Positions 1-7,307 of a stretch of DNA of 64,000 nucleotides are shown here, piece by piece. This stretch comes from Eilatimonas milleporae (GTDB taxonomy: Bacteria > Pseudomonadota > Alphaproteobacteria > Sphingomonadales > Kordiimonadaceae): contig NZ_REFR01000009.1 of NCBI RefSeq assembly GCF_003688555.1, positions 248,001 to 312,000 on the forward strand, read 5' to 3'. Below the pieces are notes generated by a model that saw only the letters and a list, made by a program, of their open reading frames with translations, had not been told where the DNA came from and searched no databases. A program made the position numbers and the translations under genes. Numbering within the stretch: position 1 is the first letter of the stretch; each line of letters opens with the position of its first letter.

Positions 1-1598
1 ACTGGCGCCACAGCGCGCTGGCGGACGAAACGCCGAAATTCGTCCGGGTGGATCCGTGGTCGTTTTTTCCCGACCCCGGCGCGCGCATCGGCGAGGACCT
101 GGAAAAAACCTATGAACGGCATCTGCTGACGAAAAAGGCCCTGCGCGACTGGGCGAAACGGCCCGGCTTTTACCGCGACGCGGTGCGCCGCCTGCTGGCC
201 GACGGGCCGGCGGACGCGGTGCCGTCCTATCTGGCCGACCTGCGCGCCATCACCCAGGATGACGCCCATACCGTGCGCGACCGCTATGTCGCCTGGGAAT
301 ATCGCGGGCCGCTGGACGCCGACGACCTGAAGGCCCTGTTCGCCCATGCCGGCGACGACACCGGGCTGGCCGCCATCGCCGGCGCCGACATTCTGACGGA
401 TGTGCAGGTGGTGATTTATTTCTGTCAGGGACAGGTGCTGGCCGCCGGCCTGCATCCGCTGGACAGCCGCCGGTCCCTTTATGACGCCTGCCCCTTTTTC
501 GAGGATGAGGCGTCGCTGTGGGGCTACGGGGTGCCGCGCCTGATGCGCGACGCGCAAAAGGCCATCAATGCGTCCTGGCGCATGATGATGGACAATGGCG
601 ACCTGTCCACCGGGCCGCAGATCGTGGTCAAGAAATCCAAGATCATGCCCGCCGACGGCAGCATGGCGATCAAGGGCCGCAAAATCTGGTACGCGGACGA
701 AACCACCGCCGTCGGCGATGCCTTCGCCACCTTTCCCATCGACAGCCGACAGGGCGAGTTGATGAATATTTTCGAGCTGGCGCGCCGCCTGGTGGATGAC
801 GAGGTGTCGCTGCCGCTGATCGCCCAGGGCGAACAGGGGGCGCAGACCACCCGCACCGCCAGCGGCCTGTCCCTGCTGATGAATTCGGCCAATGTGATTT
901 TCCGCTGGGTGGTCACCAACTGGGACGACCACATCACCGTGCCCGCCATCCGCAAACAGTATCATTACAATATGCAGTTCAGCCCGCGCGACGAGATCAA
1001 GGGCGATATGAGCGTCGAGGCGCGCGGCTCCAGCGTGCTGCTGGTGCGCGAGCTGCAGGCCCAGAATATCATGACCGTCCTTGCCAATTTCATCGGCCAT
1101 CCGGTGCTGGGCCGCTATGTGCGGGAGTACAATTCGCTGAAAGCGGTCTATCAGACCCTGATGCTGGACGCCAAGGAACTGCTGTATTCCAAGGAAGAGG
1201 TGGAACAGCGCCTGGCCGAAGCCGCCGAGGCGGAGGCGCAAGCCCAGGCCGAGCAGGCCCAGGAACAACAGGCCCAGGCCGACCCCATGGACGACCCTAG
1301 GACCGCGCGCCTGGCCTTTGAGCGGGAAAAACTGGCGGCCGAACTGGAAGACCGCGCGGCCGAGCGCGCCGCCCGTCTCAACACCGCCCGGCTGACCAAC
1401 GAAACCGCCCTGATCAAGGCCCTGACCGGGGACGAACTGGCCTATGAAAAACTGCGCGCGGTGCTGGCCGACAAGGCCGAGGACCGCCTGACAAAGGAAC
1501 GGATTTTCCAGGGCGAGATGCATTTCAAGGAACGTCAGTCCCGGCGCGAGGCCATGACCGGCAAGGACCTGCCGGACGGCACCCGCTTCGCCCCTTAA
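1..1598 (+). CDS. Phage portal protein (5' end outside window)
   Basis: Portal subunit of a podovirus-type phage; portals form the ring at the head vertex through which DNA is packaged and ejected. The frame is open from base 3 (Trp-Arg-His-Ser-Ala), so the true start lies upstream; the GTG at 48 is just an internal codon. The 531 visible residues include the typical stretch GYGVPRLMRDAQKAINASW near residue 174 and NSANVIFRWVVTNWDD further on. The last ~130 residues are Ala/Glu/Gln-rich and look like a coiled coil. The order portal, small protein, scaffold, capsid supports the call. A terminase would be expected just upstream but cannot be seen. Confidence 0.87.
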   Translation, partial: WRHSALADETPKFVRVDPWSFFPDPGARIGEDLEKTYERHLLTKKALRDWAKRPGFYRDAVRRLLADGPADAVPSYLADLRAITQDDAHTVRDRYVAWEYRGPLDADDLKALFAHAGDDTGLAAIAGADILTDVQVVIYFCQGQVLAAGLHPLDSRRSLYDACPFFEDEASLWGYGVPRLMRDAQKAINASWRMMMDNGDLSTGPQIVVKKSKIMPADGSMAIKGRKIWYADETTAVGDAFATFPIDSRQGELMNIFELARRLVDDEVSLPLIAQGEQGAQTTRTASGLSLLMNSANVIFRWVVTNWDDHITVPAIRKQYHYNMQFSPRDEIKGDMSVEARGSSVLLVRELQAQNIMTVLANFIGHPVLGRYVREYNSLKAVYQTLMLDAKELLYSKEEVEQRLAEAAEAEAQAQAEQAQEQQAQADPMDDPRTARLAFEREKLAAELEDRAAERAARLNTARLTNETALIKALTGDELAYEKLRAVLADKAEDRLTKERIFQGEMHFKERQSRREAMTGKDLPDGTRFAP

Positions 1599-1660
1599 AC
1601 CCTGAAGACGGCATATCCTGAAACACGACAGACACCCAAAAAAACGGACGGACCCGACCC

Positions 1661-1939
1661 ATGACCCTGCATGACAGCGGCCAGTATGACAGCGGCCCGG
1701 CACCGGCGGACGCGGGCGACGCGCCGGTGCCCTGGCGTATCCTCGCCGATTTCATCGCGGCCGAACGGGCGCGCGCGCTGGAAACCGTCGCCGCCATCGG
1801 CGTCTGCCAGCGCCGGGCCGATGCGGCGCGCGGGCGCCTGGCGGTGCTGGCGGCGCTGGAAACCCTGAACACCCCGGCGCCCGAGCCCCGCCCGGCGCCG
1901 GACATCTATCCCGGCCTGGGCGGCCCGCCGGACTACTGA
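1661..1939 (+). CDS. Small phage protein, function unknown
   Basis: A 92-residue protein between the portal and scaffold genes, on the same strand, 62 bases after the portal stop. I do not recognise a family. The middle third (AERARALETVAAIGVCQRR) is helical in character; both ends are Pro/Gly/Ala-rich and probably disordered, and the tail reads IYPGLGGPPDY. The position suggests an assembly factor or minor head protein, but that is inference from synteny only. The GC-rich codon use matches the neighbouring virion genes, so it looks like a real phage gene. No strong Shine-Dalgarno is visible before the ATG. Confidence 0.6.
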   Translation: MTLHDSGQYDSGPAPADAGDAPVPWRILADFIAAERARALETVAAIGVCQRRADAARGRLAVLAALETLNTPAPEPRPAPDIYPGLGGPPDY

Positions 1940-2046
1940 CCGCCCCGGAACCCCTAACATCGAAGACCCACAGCACTGCCCCACCCGGCGCCGGGCCCCC
2001 GCCCGGCCCGCCCGGCGGCGCGTGCCCGACAGGAGACAATTCGCCC

Positions 2047-3216
2047 ATGACCGATAGCATGACCGATACCAGATACACGCCCCATCCGGAGGACGAAACC
2101 GACACCGCCGCGCATACCGCGATGGGCGCTGCGCGGGACACTGCCGGGGACACGGATGGTGACGGGGCGGACAGCGATGGAAACAGTGGCGTAGACAGCA
2201 GTGGGGACAGCGGTGGGGACGGCTTTTCCGCCGCCTTCGTCGCGGCGGCCCGTGACACGGATGGTTCCGGCACTGCTGGCGATGCTGAAAATCCTGGCGA
2301 CACGGATACCTCCGGCGAAATGGATACATCCGGCGACACGGTTACCTCTGGCGGCAGTGGCGCCGGGCCCGACATCTGGGCCGGCGCGCCCGATGCCCTG
2401 ACGGCGGAACGGGACCGGCTGCACGCCGAAATCGACAAGCTGACCGGCATCGCCCGCGGCCATTCGGGGCGGGAACGGGCCCGGGTCCGGCGCATCGCCG
2501 AACTGGAAGCCGAACTGTCCGCCGCCAAAACCACCCTTGCCGCACCCGGTACCACCGCATCCCCAAAGCGTGCGGGTGCAAACCCCGCGAACCATAACGC
2601 CGCCCACACGGCCGATCTGAGCGACGCGCTGACCCGCGTGGCCGACTGCTTTCCCGAAATCCGCCCGCTGATCGACGAGGTCCGCGCGCTGAAACTGGGA
2701 CAGGAACAGTCGTCCATGGTGCTGTCCGCCGCCGCCCGCGCCGCCGAGGCCGAACAGCTGGACAGGAACGAAGCCCTGCTGCTGGAAGCCCACGGCGATT
2801 TCGCCGAGATCACCGGCGACCCCGCCTTTGCCGACTGGGTCGGCGAGGCCCCCGCCTATATCCGCGCGGCCGTGGCCCGCAACGGCGCGGCCATTGTCGA
2901 CGCGGCCGAGGCCATCGATATCCTCAACCGTTTCAAGACGGATAGAGGAGCGGATAGAGGAGCGGATAGAGGAGCGGACAGAGGAACAGAAAAGGGAACG
3001 GATACGAAAGCGGCCCCGTATGCCGACGCGGCATATGGCGCCTCAAATCATCAAAACCCGGCACACACGGCCCCGTCGAAACGCGCCCTGCAACGGCGCG
3101 GCGCCGGCGCGCCCAGGGCCACCGGCACCCTGCCGGCCGCCAGCGGCGCCCCGCGGGATTTCGACGCCGCCTTCGACTATTACGCACGCCGGACCGGGCG
3201 CCGGACCCTGCGCTAG
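2047..3216 (+). CDS. Capsid scaffolding protein (probable)
   Basis: A 389-residue protein directly upstream of the major capsid gene, the usual scaffold position. The first ~110 residues are Asp/Gly/Thr/Ser-rich and low complexity. Around residues 118-160 a charged coiled-coil stretch follows (ERDRLHAEIDKLTGIA), then a helical domain to about residue 300 (FPEIRPLIDEVRALKLGQEQ), then a tail with four DRGA/DRGT repeats. An acidic, largely helical protein of this size at this locus fits a scaffold that organises capsid assembly and then leaves or is degraded. No sequence signature proves it. The repeat-bearing segments probably tolerate length change because they are disordered. Confidence 0.6.
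   Translation: MTDSMTDTRYTPHPEDETDTAAHTAMGAARDTAGDTDGDGADSDGNSGVDSSGDSGGDGFSAAFVAAARDTDGSGTAGDAENPGDTDTSGEMDTSGDTVTSGGSGAGPDIWAGAPDALTAERDRLHAEIDKLTGIARGHSGRERARVRRIAELEAELSAAKTTLAAPGTTASPKRAGANPANHNAAHTADLSDALTRVADCFPEIRPLIDEVRALKLGQEQSSMVLSAAARAAEAEQLDRNEALLLEAHGDFAEITGDPAFADWVGEAPAYIRAAVARNGAAIVDAAEAIDILNRFKTDRGADRGADRGADRGTEKGTDTKAAPYADAAYGASNHQNPAHTAPSKRALQRRGAGAPRATGTLPAASGAPRDFDAAFDYYARRTGRRTLR
2941..2988 (+). repeat. 12-bp tandem repeat, in frame (4 units)
   Basis: Four successive 12-base units (GATAGAGGAGCG three times, then a variant) in the scaffold gene. They encode DRGA, DRGA, DRGA, DRGT. The unit is a multiple of three, so copy-number change keeps the frame. Confidence 0.9.
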
Positions 3217-3375
3217 ACCGACACCGCACAGCCACATACAGCCCTGCCCGCACACCGCGCCCAGGCGGACGGCCGGCCCGACGGCCCGCCCCCGCCCGAA
3301 TTGCGCAGACCTGAGCAGACGTCAGCAAACCTGACCGCCCGGTGACACGGCAGGGACACGCACCCGAACCACACG

Positions 3376-3423
3376 GCCAAACACAGAGCCAAACACAGGG
3401 CCAAACACACGGCCACACATACG
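3376..3423 (+). repeat. 12-bp tandem repeat upstream of capsid gene
   Basis: Four units of GCCAAACACAGA and close variants in the untranslated stretch between the scaffold and capsid genes. It ends about 20 bases before the capsid ATG; the AAGGA at 3431-3435 is the likely ribosome binding site. Confidence 0.8.
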
Positions 3424-3443
3424 CAGACACAAGGACACACCCC

Positions 3444-4448
3444 ATGGCACAGACACAATATGGCGATATCGGCACACGGGCCGCCGCCCATGCCGCCAAA
3501 CAGATGCTGGATCACGCGCGCCCCGTGCTGATCCTGGAAAAATTCGGACAAAGCCGGCCGATGCCGAAAAACAGCACGGAAACGGTGAAATTCCGCCGGC
3601 CCGTGCCGCTGCCGCTGGCCACCACCCCGCTGGTCGAGGGGGTGACGCCGACAGCGACCAAAATGGCCTATGACGACGTGCCCGCCACGCTGAAACAATA
3701 TGGCGACGTGGTGGAAATCAGCGACCGGGTGCACGACCTGGCCGAGGACCCGGTGCTGAAGGATGCCGCCATGCTGTGCGGCGAACAGGCCGGCGCCACC
3801 ATCGAGGATGTCACCTGGGGCGTGCTGCGCGCCGGGACCACGGTGTTCTACGCCAACGGCGCCAGCCGCGCCGCCGTCAACACCAAGATCAGCAAGGACA
3901 AGGTGCGCGCCGTGGTGCGCAACCTTCAGGCCCAGAAGGCCCGGCGCATCACCGCCGTCCTTGACGGGTCGGTGCATCTGAACACCACCCCGATCGAGGC
4001 ATCCTATATCGCCGTCGCCCACACAAACGTGGAAAACGACATTCGCGACCTGCCCGGTTTCGTCCCCGTCGCCGAATACGGCACCCGCAAGACCGTGTGC
4101 GAATACGAACTGGGCACGGTGGAAAATGTCCGCTTCGTCCTCAGCCCGGACTTGGGCGAATTCGCGGACGCCGGCGGCCTGAAGGACGGCGCGACCGGCG
4201 CGATGAAATCCACCGGCGGCACCAATGCCGATATTTACCCCATCGTGTTTTTCGGCAAGGAGGCCTTCGGCTGCGTGCCGCTGCGGGGGTCGCGCGCGGT
4301 GACGCCGACGGTGATCAACCCCAGCACCCCGTCCAAGTCCGACCCCCTCGGCCAGCGCGGCTATGTCGGCTGGAAAACCTATTACACCGCCGTCCGCCTG
4401 AACGAAACCTGGATGGCCCGCCTGGAGGTGGCCGCCAGCGAACTGTAG
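3444..4448 (+). CDS. Major capsid protein, N4-gp56 type
   Basis: A 334-residue shell protein. It matches the N4-gp56 family in outline: a start of the type MAQTQYGDIGTRAAAHAAKQ, then QYGDVVEISDRVHDLAEDPV, where the QYG and EISD segments are characteristic, a conserved core with LDGSVHLNTTPIEASYIAV, and an HK97-like end including PLGQRGYVGWKTYYTAVRL. The ATG at 3444 is chosen over an in-frame upstream start at 3342 because the residues between are low-complexity repeat translation, AAGGA lies eight bases before it, and the family begins this way. The following stem-loop at 4538-4565 could end this transcription unit. Confidence 0.88.
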   Translation: MAQTQYGDIGTRAAAHAAKQMLDHARPVLILEKFGQSRPMPKNSTETVKFRRPVPLPLATTPLVEGVTPTATKMAYDDVPATLKQYGDVVEISDRVHDLAEDPVLKDAAMLCGEQAGATIEDVTWGVLRAGTTVFYANGASRAAVNTKISKDKVRAVVRNLQAQKARRITAVLDGSVHLNTTPIEASYIAVAHTNVENDIRDLPGFVPVAEYGTRKTVCEYELGTVENVRFVLSPDLGEFADAGGLKDGATGAMKSTGGTNADIYPIVFFGKEAFGCVPLRGSRAVTPTVINPSTPSKSDPLGQRGYVGWKTYYTAVRLNETWMARLEVAASEL

Positions 4449-5110
4449 GACGCGACTAACACTATACCTAGCAACACTTACAGAGTGGCTTCAGATTCTG
4501 AGTAAAGAACGCAGGAAATAGCCTGCCAAAAGAAGAACTCCGGCGAAAGCTCACCTTCGCCGGAGCATTTCAACTGAGGATAAAGATCAAAAGCACTATT
4601 GAGTGAGCCAAAAGTGCAATATTGACCTTTACTTCAATCGTTACTGAAACCGAGAAATTACGCGTCATGTGAGACGTCTCCTCGGTCGCAGGCGCCCGCA
4701 ACCGTCAAGGAGTGCGGAAGTCGCGCCGACGTTACGGTTTAGCCGCCGTTCGTCGGTTTATCGGCCCACCATCTACCAGTGCACTGGTTTCTGGCAGCAA
4801 TGGTTAGCGTACATCCCCGGCACCATGGCGGAGGATGAACCATTGAGTGTACGAGGATTTGGCATAAGACGCTTTCTTATACCATTTCGTCGTACAGAAT
4901 TATGGTGGGCCGATTTGACCTCAAAGTCGAGTCATTTAGCCTAAAACACATCCATAAGGCTCGGGGTTTCAAGGCATAATTCATAAACCTGAACAATCGC
5001 CATATCGGAAGTTTCCGACAAAATATGTTGACTTCAGCGTCAGTTGTTGTACGAATAACGTACGTAAATATTTACGGTCAAGATATTGAACCATCCCTGT
5101 CATGGGCCAT
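4449..5110. other. Low-GC gap between capsid and hicAB, no supported gene
   Basis: About 660 bases, clearly richer in A+T than the genes on both sides. It holds the stem-loop at 4538-4565 and otherwise only short frames. The longest (4669-4944) has Arg/Ser-rich composition, no ribosome binding site and no recognisable motif, so I do not call it. The composition suggests the stretch came in with the hicAB cassette. Confidence 0.55.
4538..4565 (+). terminator. Stem-loop downstream of capsid gene
   Basis: Perfect 10-bp inverted repeat: CTCCGGCGAA at 4538-4547 and TTCGCCGGAG at 4556-4565, with an 8-base loop. Only a weak T-rich stretch follows (CATTTC), so it could be a weak terminator or an mRNA 3'-end protector for the capsid message. 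Confidence 0.6.
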
Positions 5111-5138
5111 ATCATATGCGTAGGGAAACGCATGTGAT
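5111..5138. promoter_or_regulatory. Operator-like inverted repeat upstream of hicA
   Basis: ATCATATGCGT (5111-5121) and ACGCATGTGAT (5128-5138) form an inverted repeat matching at 10 of 11 positions around a 6-base spacer, 14 bases before the hicA start. HicB antitoxins repress their own operon through DNA-binding domains, so this is the likely HicB operator. Confidence 0.6.
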
Positions 5139-5152
5139 TTAGGGGATTGTCC

Positions 5153-5359
5153 GTGGTCAAAAAACGCCTGCCCATGTCCAGCCGGAAAATCGCCTCATGG
5201 CTGATCCGCGAAGGGTGGGAGGAAATACAGCAAAAACGGACCAGCCACCGTCAGTTCAAACATCCGGACACGGGCCGGAAACTGACGGTGCCGCACCCGA
5301 AAAAGGATTTTCCCGCCGGCACCCTGCGACAGATTTACAAGGTTGCCGGCTGGGCGTGA
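5153..5359 (+). CDS. hicA: HicA toxin (mRNA interferase)
   Basis: Toxin of a type II HicAB module. HicA proteins have a double-stranded-RNA-binding-like fold, cut mRNA using a single catalytic His, and are blocked by HicB. The 68-residue product has the expected form: SSRKIASWLIREGWEE, then TSHRQFKHPDTG carrying the catalytic His, then LTVPHP and a C-terminal GTLRQIYKVAGW. GTG at 5153 is preferred because AGGGG lies seven bases upstream; ATG at 5174 would give a shorter, still plausible protein, and a TTG at 5147 is possible. It sits in a phage head gene cluster as cargo, with hicB 50 bases downstream. Confidence 0.85.
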   Translation: MVKKRLPMSSRKIASWLIREGWEEIQQKRTSHRQFKHPDTGRKLTVPHPKKDFPAGTLRQIYKVAGWA

Positions 5360-5409
5360 GGGACAGCGCACCCCCCGTATCACGGGGCACCCGCTGGCAG
5401 GAGAGACGA

Positions 5410-5823
5410 GTGGCGGTTTACACAGGCATTGTGCACAAGGACGCGGGCAGCGATTACGGCGTGCATTTCCCCGATCTGCCGGGATGTTTCAGTGCCGGGT
5501 CGGACATGGACGACCTGATCCAGATGGCGACCCGGGCCGTGGCCTTTCATGTGGACGGTCTGGCCCGTGACGGCGACGCCGTTCCCGCCCCCCGCGCGGT
5601 CGCCGACCTGATGACGGACCCGGAGGTGAAAGAGGACCTTGCCGCCGGCGCCACACTGATCCAGGTGCCCCTGTTGTCCCGTGCCCGCGCCCGACGGCGG
5701 GTGGAGGTGCAGATGGACCAGCACCTGCTGGACGCCATCGACCGGCGCGCCAAGGCCCTTGGCATCACCCGCACCGCCTTTCTGCATGAGGCGGCGGAAA
5801 GACTGCTGCTGGACGCAGGCTGA
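5410..5823 (+). CDS. hicB: HicB antitoxin
   Basis: Antitoxin partner of HicA; it binds and neutralises the toxin and represses the operon. Residues ~1-65 are the partial RNase-H-like HicB domain with the typical YGVHFPDLPGCFSAG segment and an acidic helix (MDDLIQMATRAVAFHVDGLA). Residues ~95-137 look like a ribbon-helix-helix DNA-binding domain (VEVQMDQHLLDAIDRRAKAL, then GITRTAFLHEAAERLL). The GTG at 5410 is chosen because AGGAGA ends five bases before it and the HicB domain begins there. The protein is 137 residues, normal for HicB of the ribbon-helix-helix type. A strong terminator at 5962 closes the cassette. Confidence 0.86.
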   Translation: MAVYTGIVHKDAGSDYGVHFPDLPGCFSAGSDMDDLIQMATRAVAFHVDGLARDGDAVPAPRAVADLMTDPEVKEDLAAGATLIQVPLLSRARARRRVEVQMDQHLLDAIDRRAKALGITRTAFLHEAAERLLLDAG

Positions 5824-5961
5824 TATCTTTTTGGCCTGATATCCTTTTGGCCTGAGTATCTTTCGACCTGATATCCTTTGATCCGACATCTTTTGACTTG
5901 GGCGCACAGGCGCCCGGTACCGTCGACCGACCGCTTTAAACCATCGAACAATCGCGTTTCA

Positions 5962-5990
5962 GGGGCGGCCCATCCAGGGCCGCCCCTTTT
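5962..5990 (+). terminator. Intrinsic terminator after hicAB
   Basis: Perfect 10-bp stem GGGGCGGCCC (5962-5971) with GGGCCGCCCC (5977-5986), a 5-base loop, then TTTT. It lies 23 bases before the next phage gene and would isolate hicAB transcription from it. Confidence 0.85.
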
Positions 5991-6013
5991 CATTCCAATC
6001 AGGGAGACATCCG

Positions 6014-6598
6014 ATGACCGACACCCCCCTTGCCCCAACCCCCATCCCGCTGGACAGCGCCGGCGCGCGGGACCTGCGGCGGTATGCCCGCGCGGTGTTG
6101 CAGCTGGACGTGTCGGATTTTGAAAATGCCGGCTCGCTGCGGGCGAAAATCCGCGCCGCCGCGCCGGATACGCAGGCGATCGTTCCGGAGCAGGACGGGG
6201 TTTTGGCTGAGCACGGGGTTTTGGCTGAGGACAGCGCCCCGGCACAGGGCGACCTAGCTGCCGCACCGGGCGCGGCGGACGGCGGGGATATGGACGGGTA
6301 TCTGCGCATTCTGATCCCGCGCCAGGAAAAACACGGCGGCGGCGACCCCGTGCCCGTCAACTGCAACGGCCGGCAGATCATCGTCCCGCGCGGGCGGGAA
6401 TGGCCGGTCAAGCGCAAATTCGTCGAAATCCTGTCCCACGCGGTGGAACGGCAATACAGCGTCACCCTCAACCCCCACACCCGCGAGGCCGAGATGACAT
6501 CCCACGACGTGCAGGCCTATCCCTTCCAGATTCTGGGCCCCTGGGCCGGGCCGCTGCCGGCCGAGATGACGGGCAGCACGTCCGGCGGCGCCCGGTAA
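6014..6598 (+). CDS. Phage structural-region protein, unknown
   Basis: A 194-residue protein between capsid and head-tail adaptor genes; the start is supported by AGGGAGA six bases upstream. The N-terminal ~85 residues are variable, with a near-repeat GVLAEHGVLAE. The C-terminal half looks conserved and globular: YLRILIPRQEKHGGGDPVPV, then CNGRQIIVPRGREWPVKRKF, and a region containing VTLNPHTREAEMTS. I recognise no named family. Its place beside the adaptor suggests a head-completion or minor virion role, by synteny only. The near-repeat segment resembles the short in-frame expansions seen in other genes here. Confidence 0.6.
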   Translation: MTDTPLAPTPIPLDSAGARDLRRYARAVLQLDVSDFENAGSLRAKIRAAAPDTQAIVPEQDGVLAEHGVLAEDSAPAQGDLAAAPGAADGGDMDGYLRILIPRQEKHGGGDPVPVNCNGRQIIVPRGREWPVKRKFVEILSHAVERQYSVTLNPHTREAEMTSHDVQAYPFQILGPWAGPLPAEMTGSTSGGAR

Positions 6599-6620
6599 CG
6601 CGGCGGAAGGGACAAGCGCG

Positions 6621-7307
6621 ATGAATTTCCTCGACCTGTGCCGCAAGACCGCCAAGCTCAGCGGTACGCTGGGCGACGGGGTGCCGGCCAGCGTGGTCGG
6701 CCAGACCGGGCGTGTCGCGCTGATCGTGCAGCTGGTGGCGGACGCCTGGGTGACGGTCCAGAATGCGCGCCCCGACTGGCTGTGGCGGCGGGCGGCGTTT
6801 GAAAAACCGCTGCCGCCCGGCACCCCGGCGGTGACGGCGGCCGGCCTGGCCCTTGACCGGTTCGGCGCCTGGCTGACGCCCCGGCCCGACTGGTATGTCT
6901 GGCGCGAGGCGGACGGGCCGGACAGCGCCGCCCGCGTGATCTTTCTGCCCTGGACGGCGTTCAGCGACCGCTACGGCCATCCGGCGGCCCGGCCGGGCCC
7001 GGTGCGCCACATGACGGTGCGCCCCGGCGACCGGGCGCTGATGGCCGGGCCGGTGCCGGACGCACCGCACCGCCTGCGCGGCCATTATGTCAAAAGCCCG
7101 CAGGTGCTGGCCGGCAATGCCGACACGCCCGACCTGCCGGCCCATCACCACGATGTCATCGTGGACACGGCCCTGCGCATGCTGCACGCCTATGACGAGG
7201 CGGATTTCCGCCTGGCCGTGTCCGAACGGGATGTGGCCGCCCGCATGGCCGCCCTGGTGCACGAACAGGTGGAAACCCCCTATCTGGCCGTGGAGCCCAT
7301 CGCCTGA
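6621..7307 (+). CDS. Head-tail adaptor (phage adaptor protein, podovirus type)
   Basis: A 228-residue protein whose start, MNFLDLCRKTAKLSGTLGDG, and following GQTGRVALIVQLVADAWVTV with NARPDWLWRRAAF match the pattern of the podovirus gp6-like adaptor family, which sits under the portal and joins head to tail. GGAAGGGA upstream supports the ATG. The stop overlaps the next start by one base (TGATG), so translation of the two is coupled. The order capsid, unknown, adaptor, large tail-tube-like protein is standard for these phages. The C-terminal part carries AYDEADFRLAVSERD, also typical of adaptor proteins. Confidence 0.72.
   Translation: MNFLDLCRKTAKLSGTLGDGVPASVVGQTGRVALIVQLVADAWVTVQNARPDWLWRRAAFEKPLPPGTPAVTAAGLALDRFGAWLTPRPDWYVWREADGPDSAARVIFLPWTAFSDRYGHPAARPGPVRHMTVRPGDRALMAGPVPDAPHRLRGHYVKSPQVLAGNADTPDLPAHHHDVIVDTALRMLHAYDEADFRLAVSERDVAARMAALVHEQVETPYLAVEPIA

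Noticed and set aside
4669..4944. 91-codon open frame in the spacer after the capsid gene
   Set aside because: No ribosome binding site, Arg/Ser-rich unstructured translation, and no motif.
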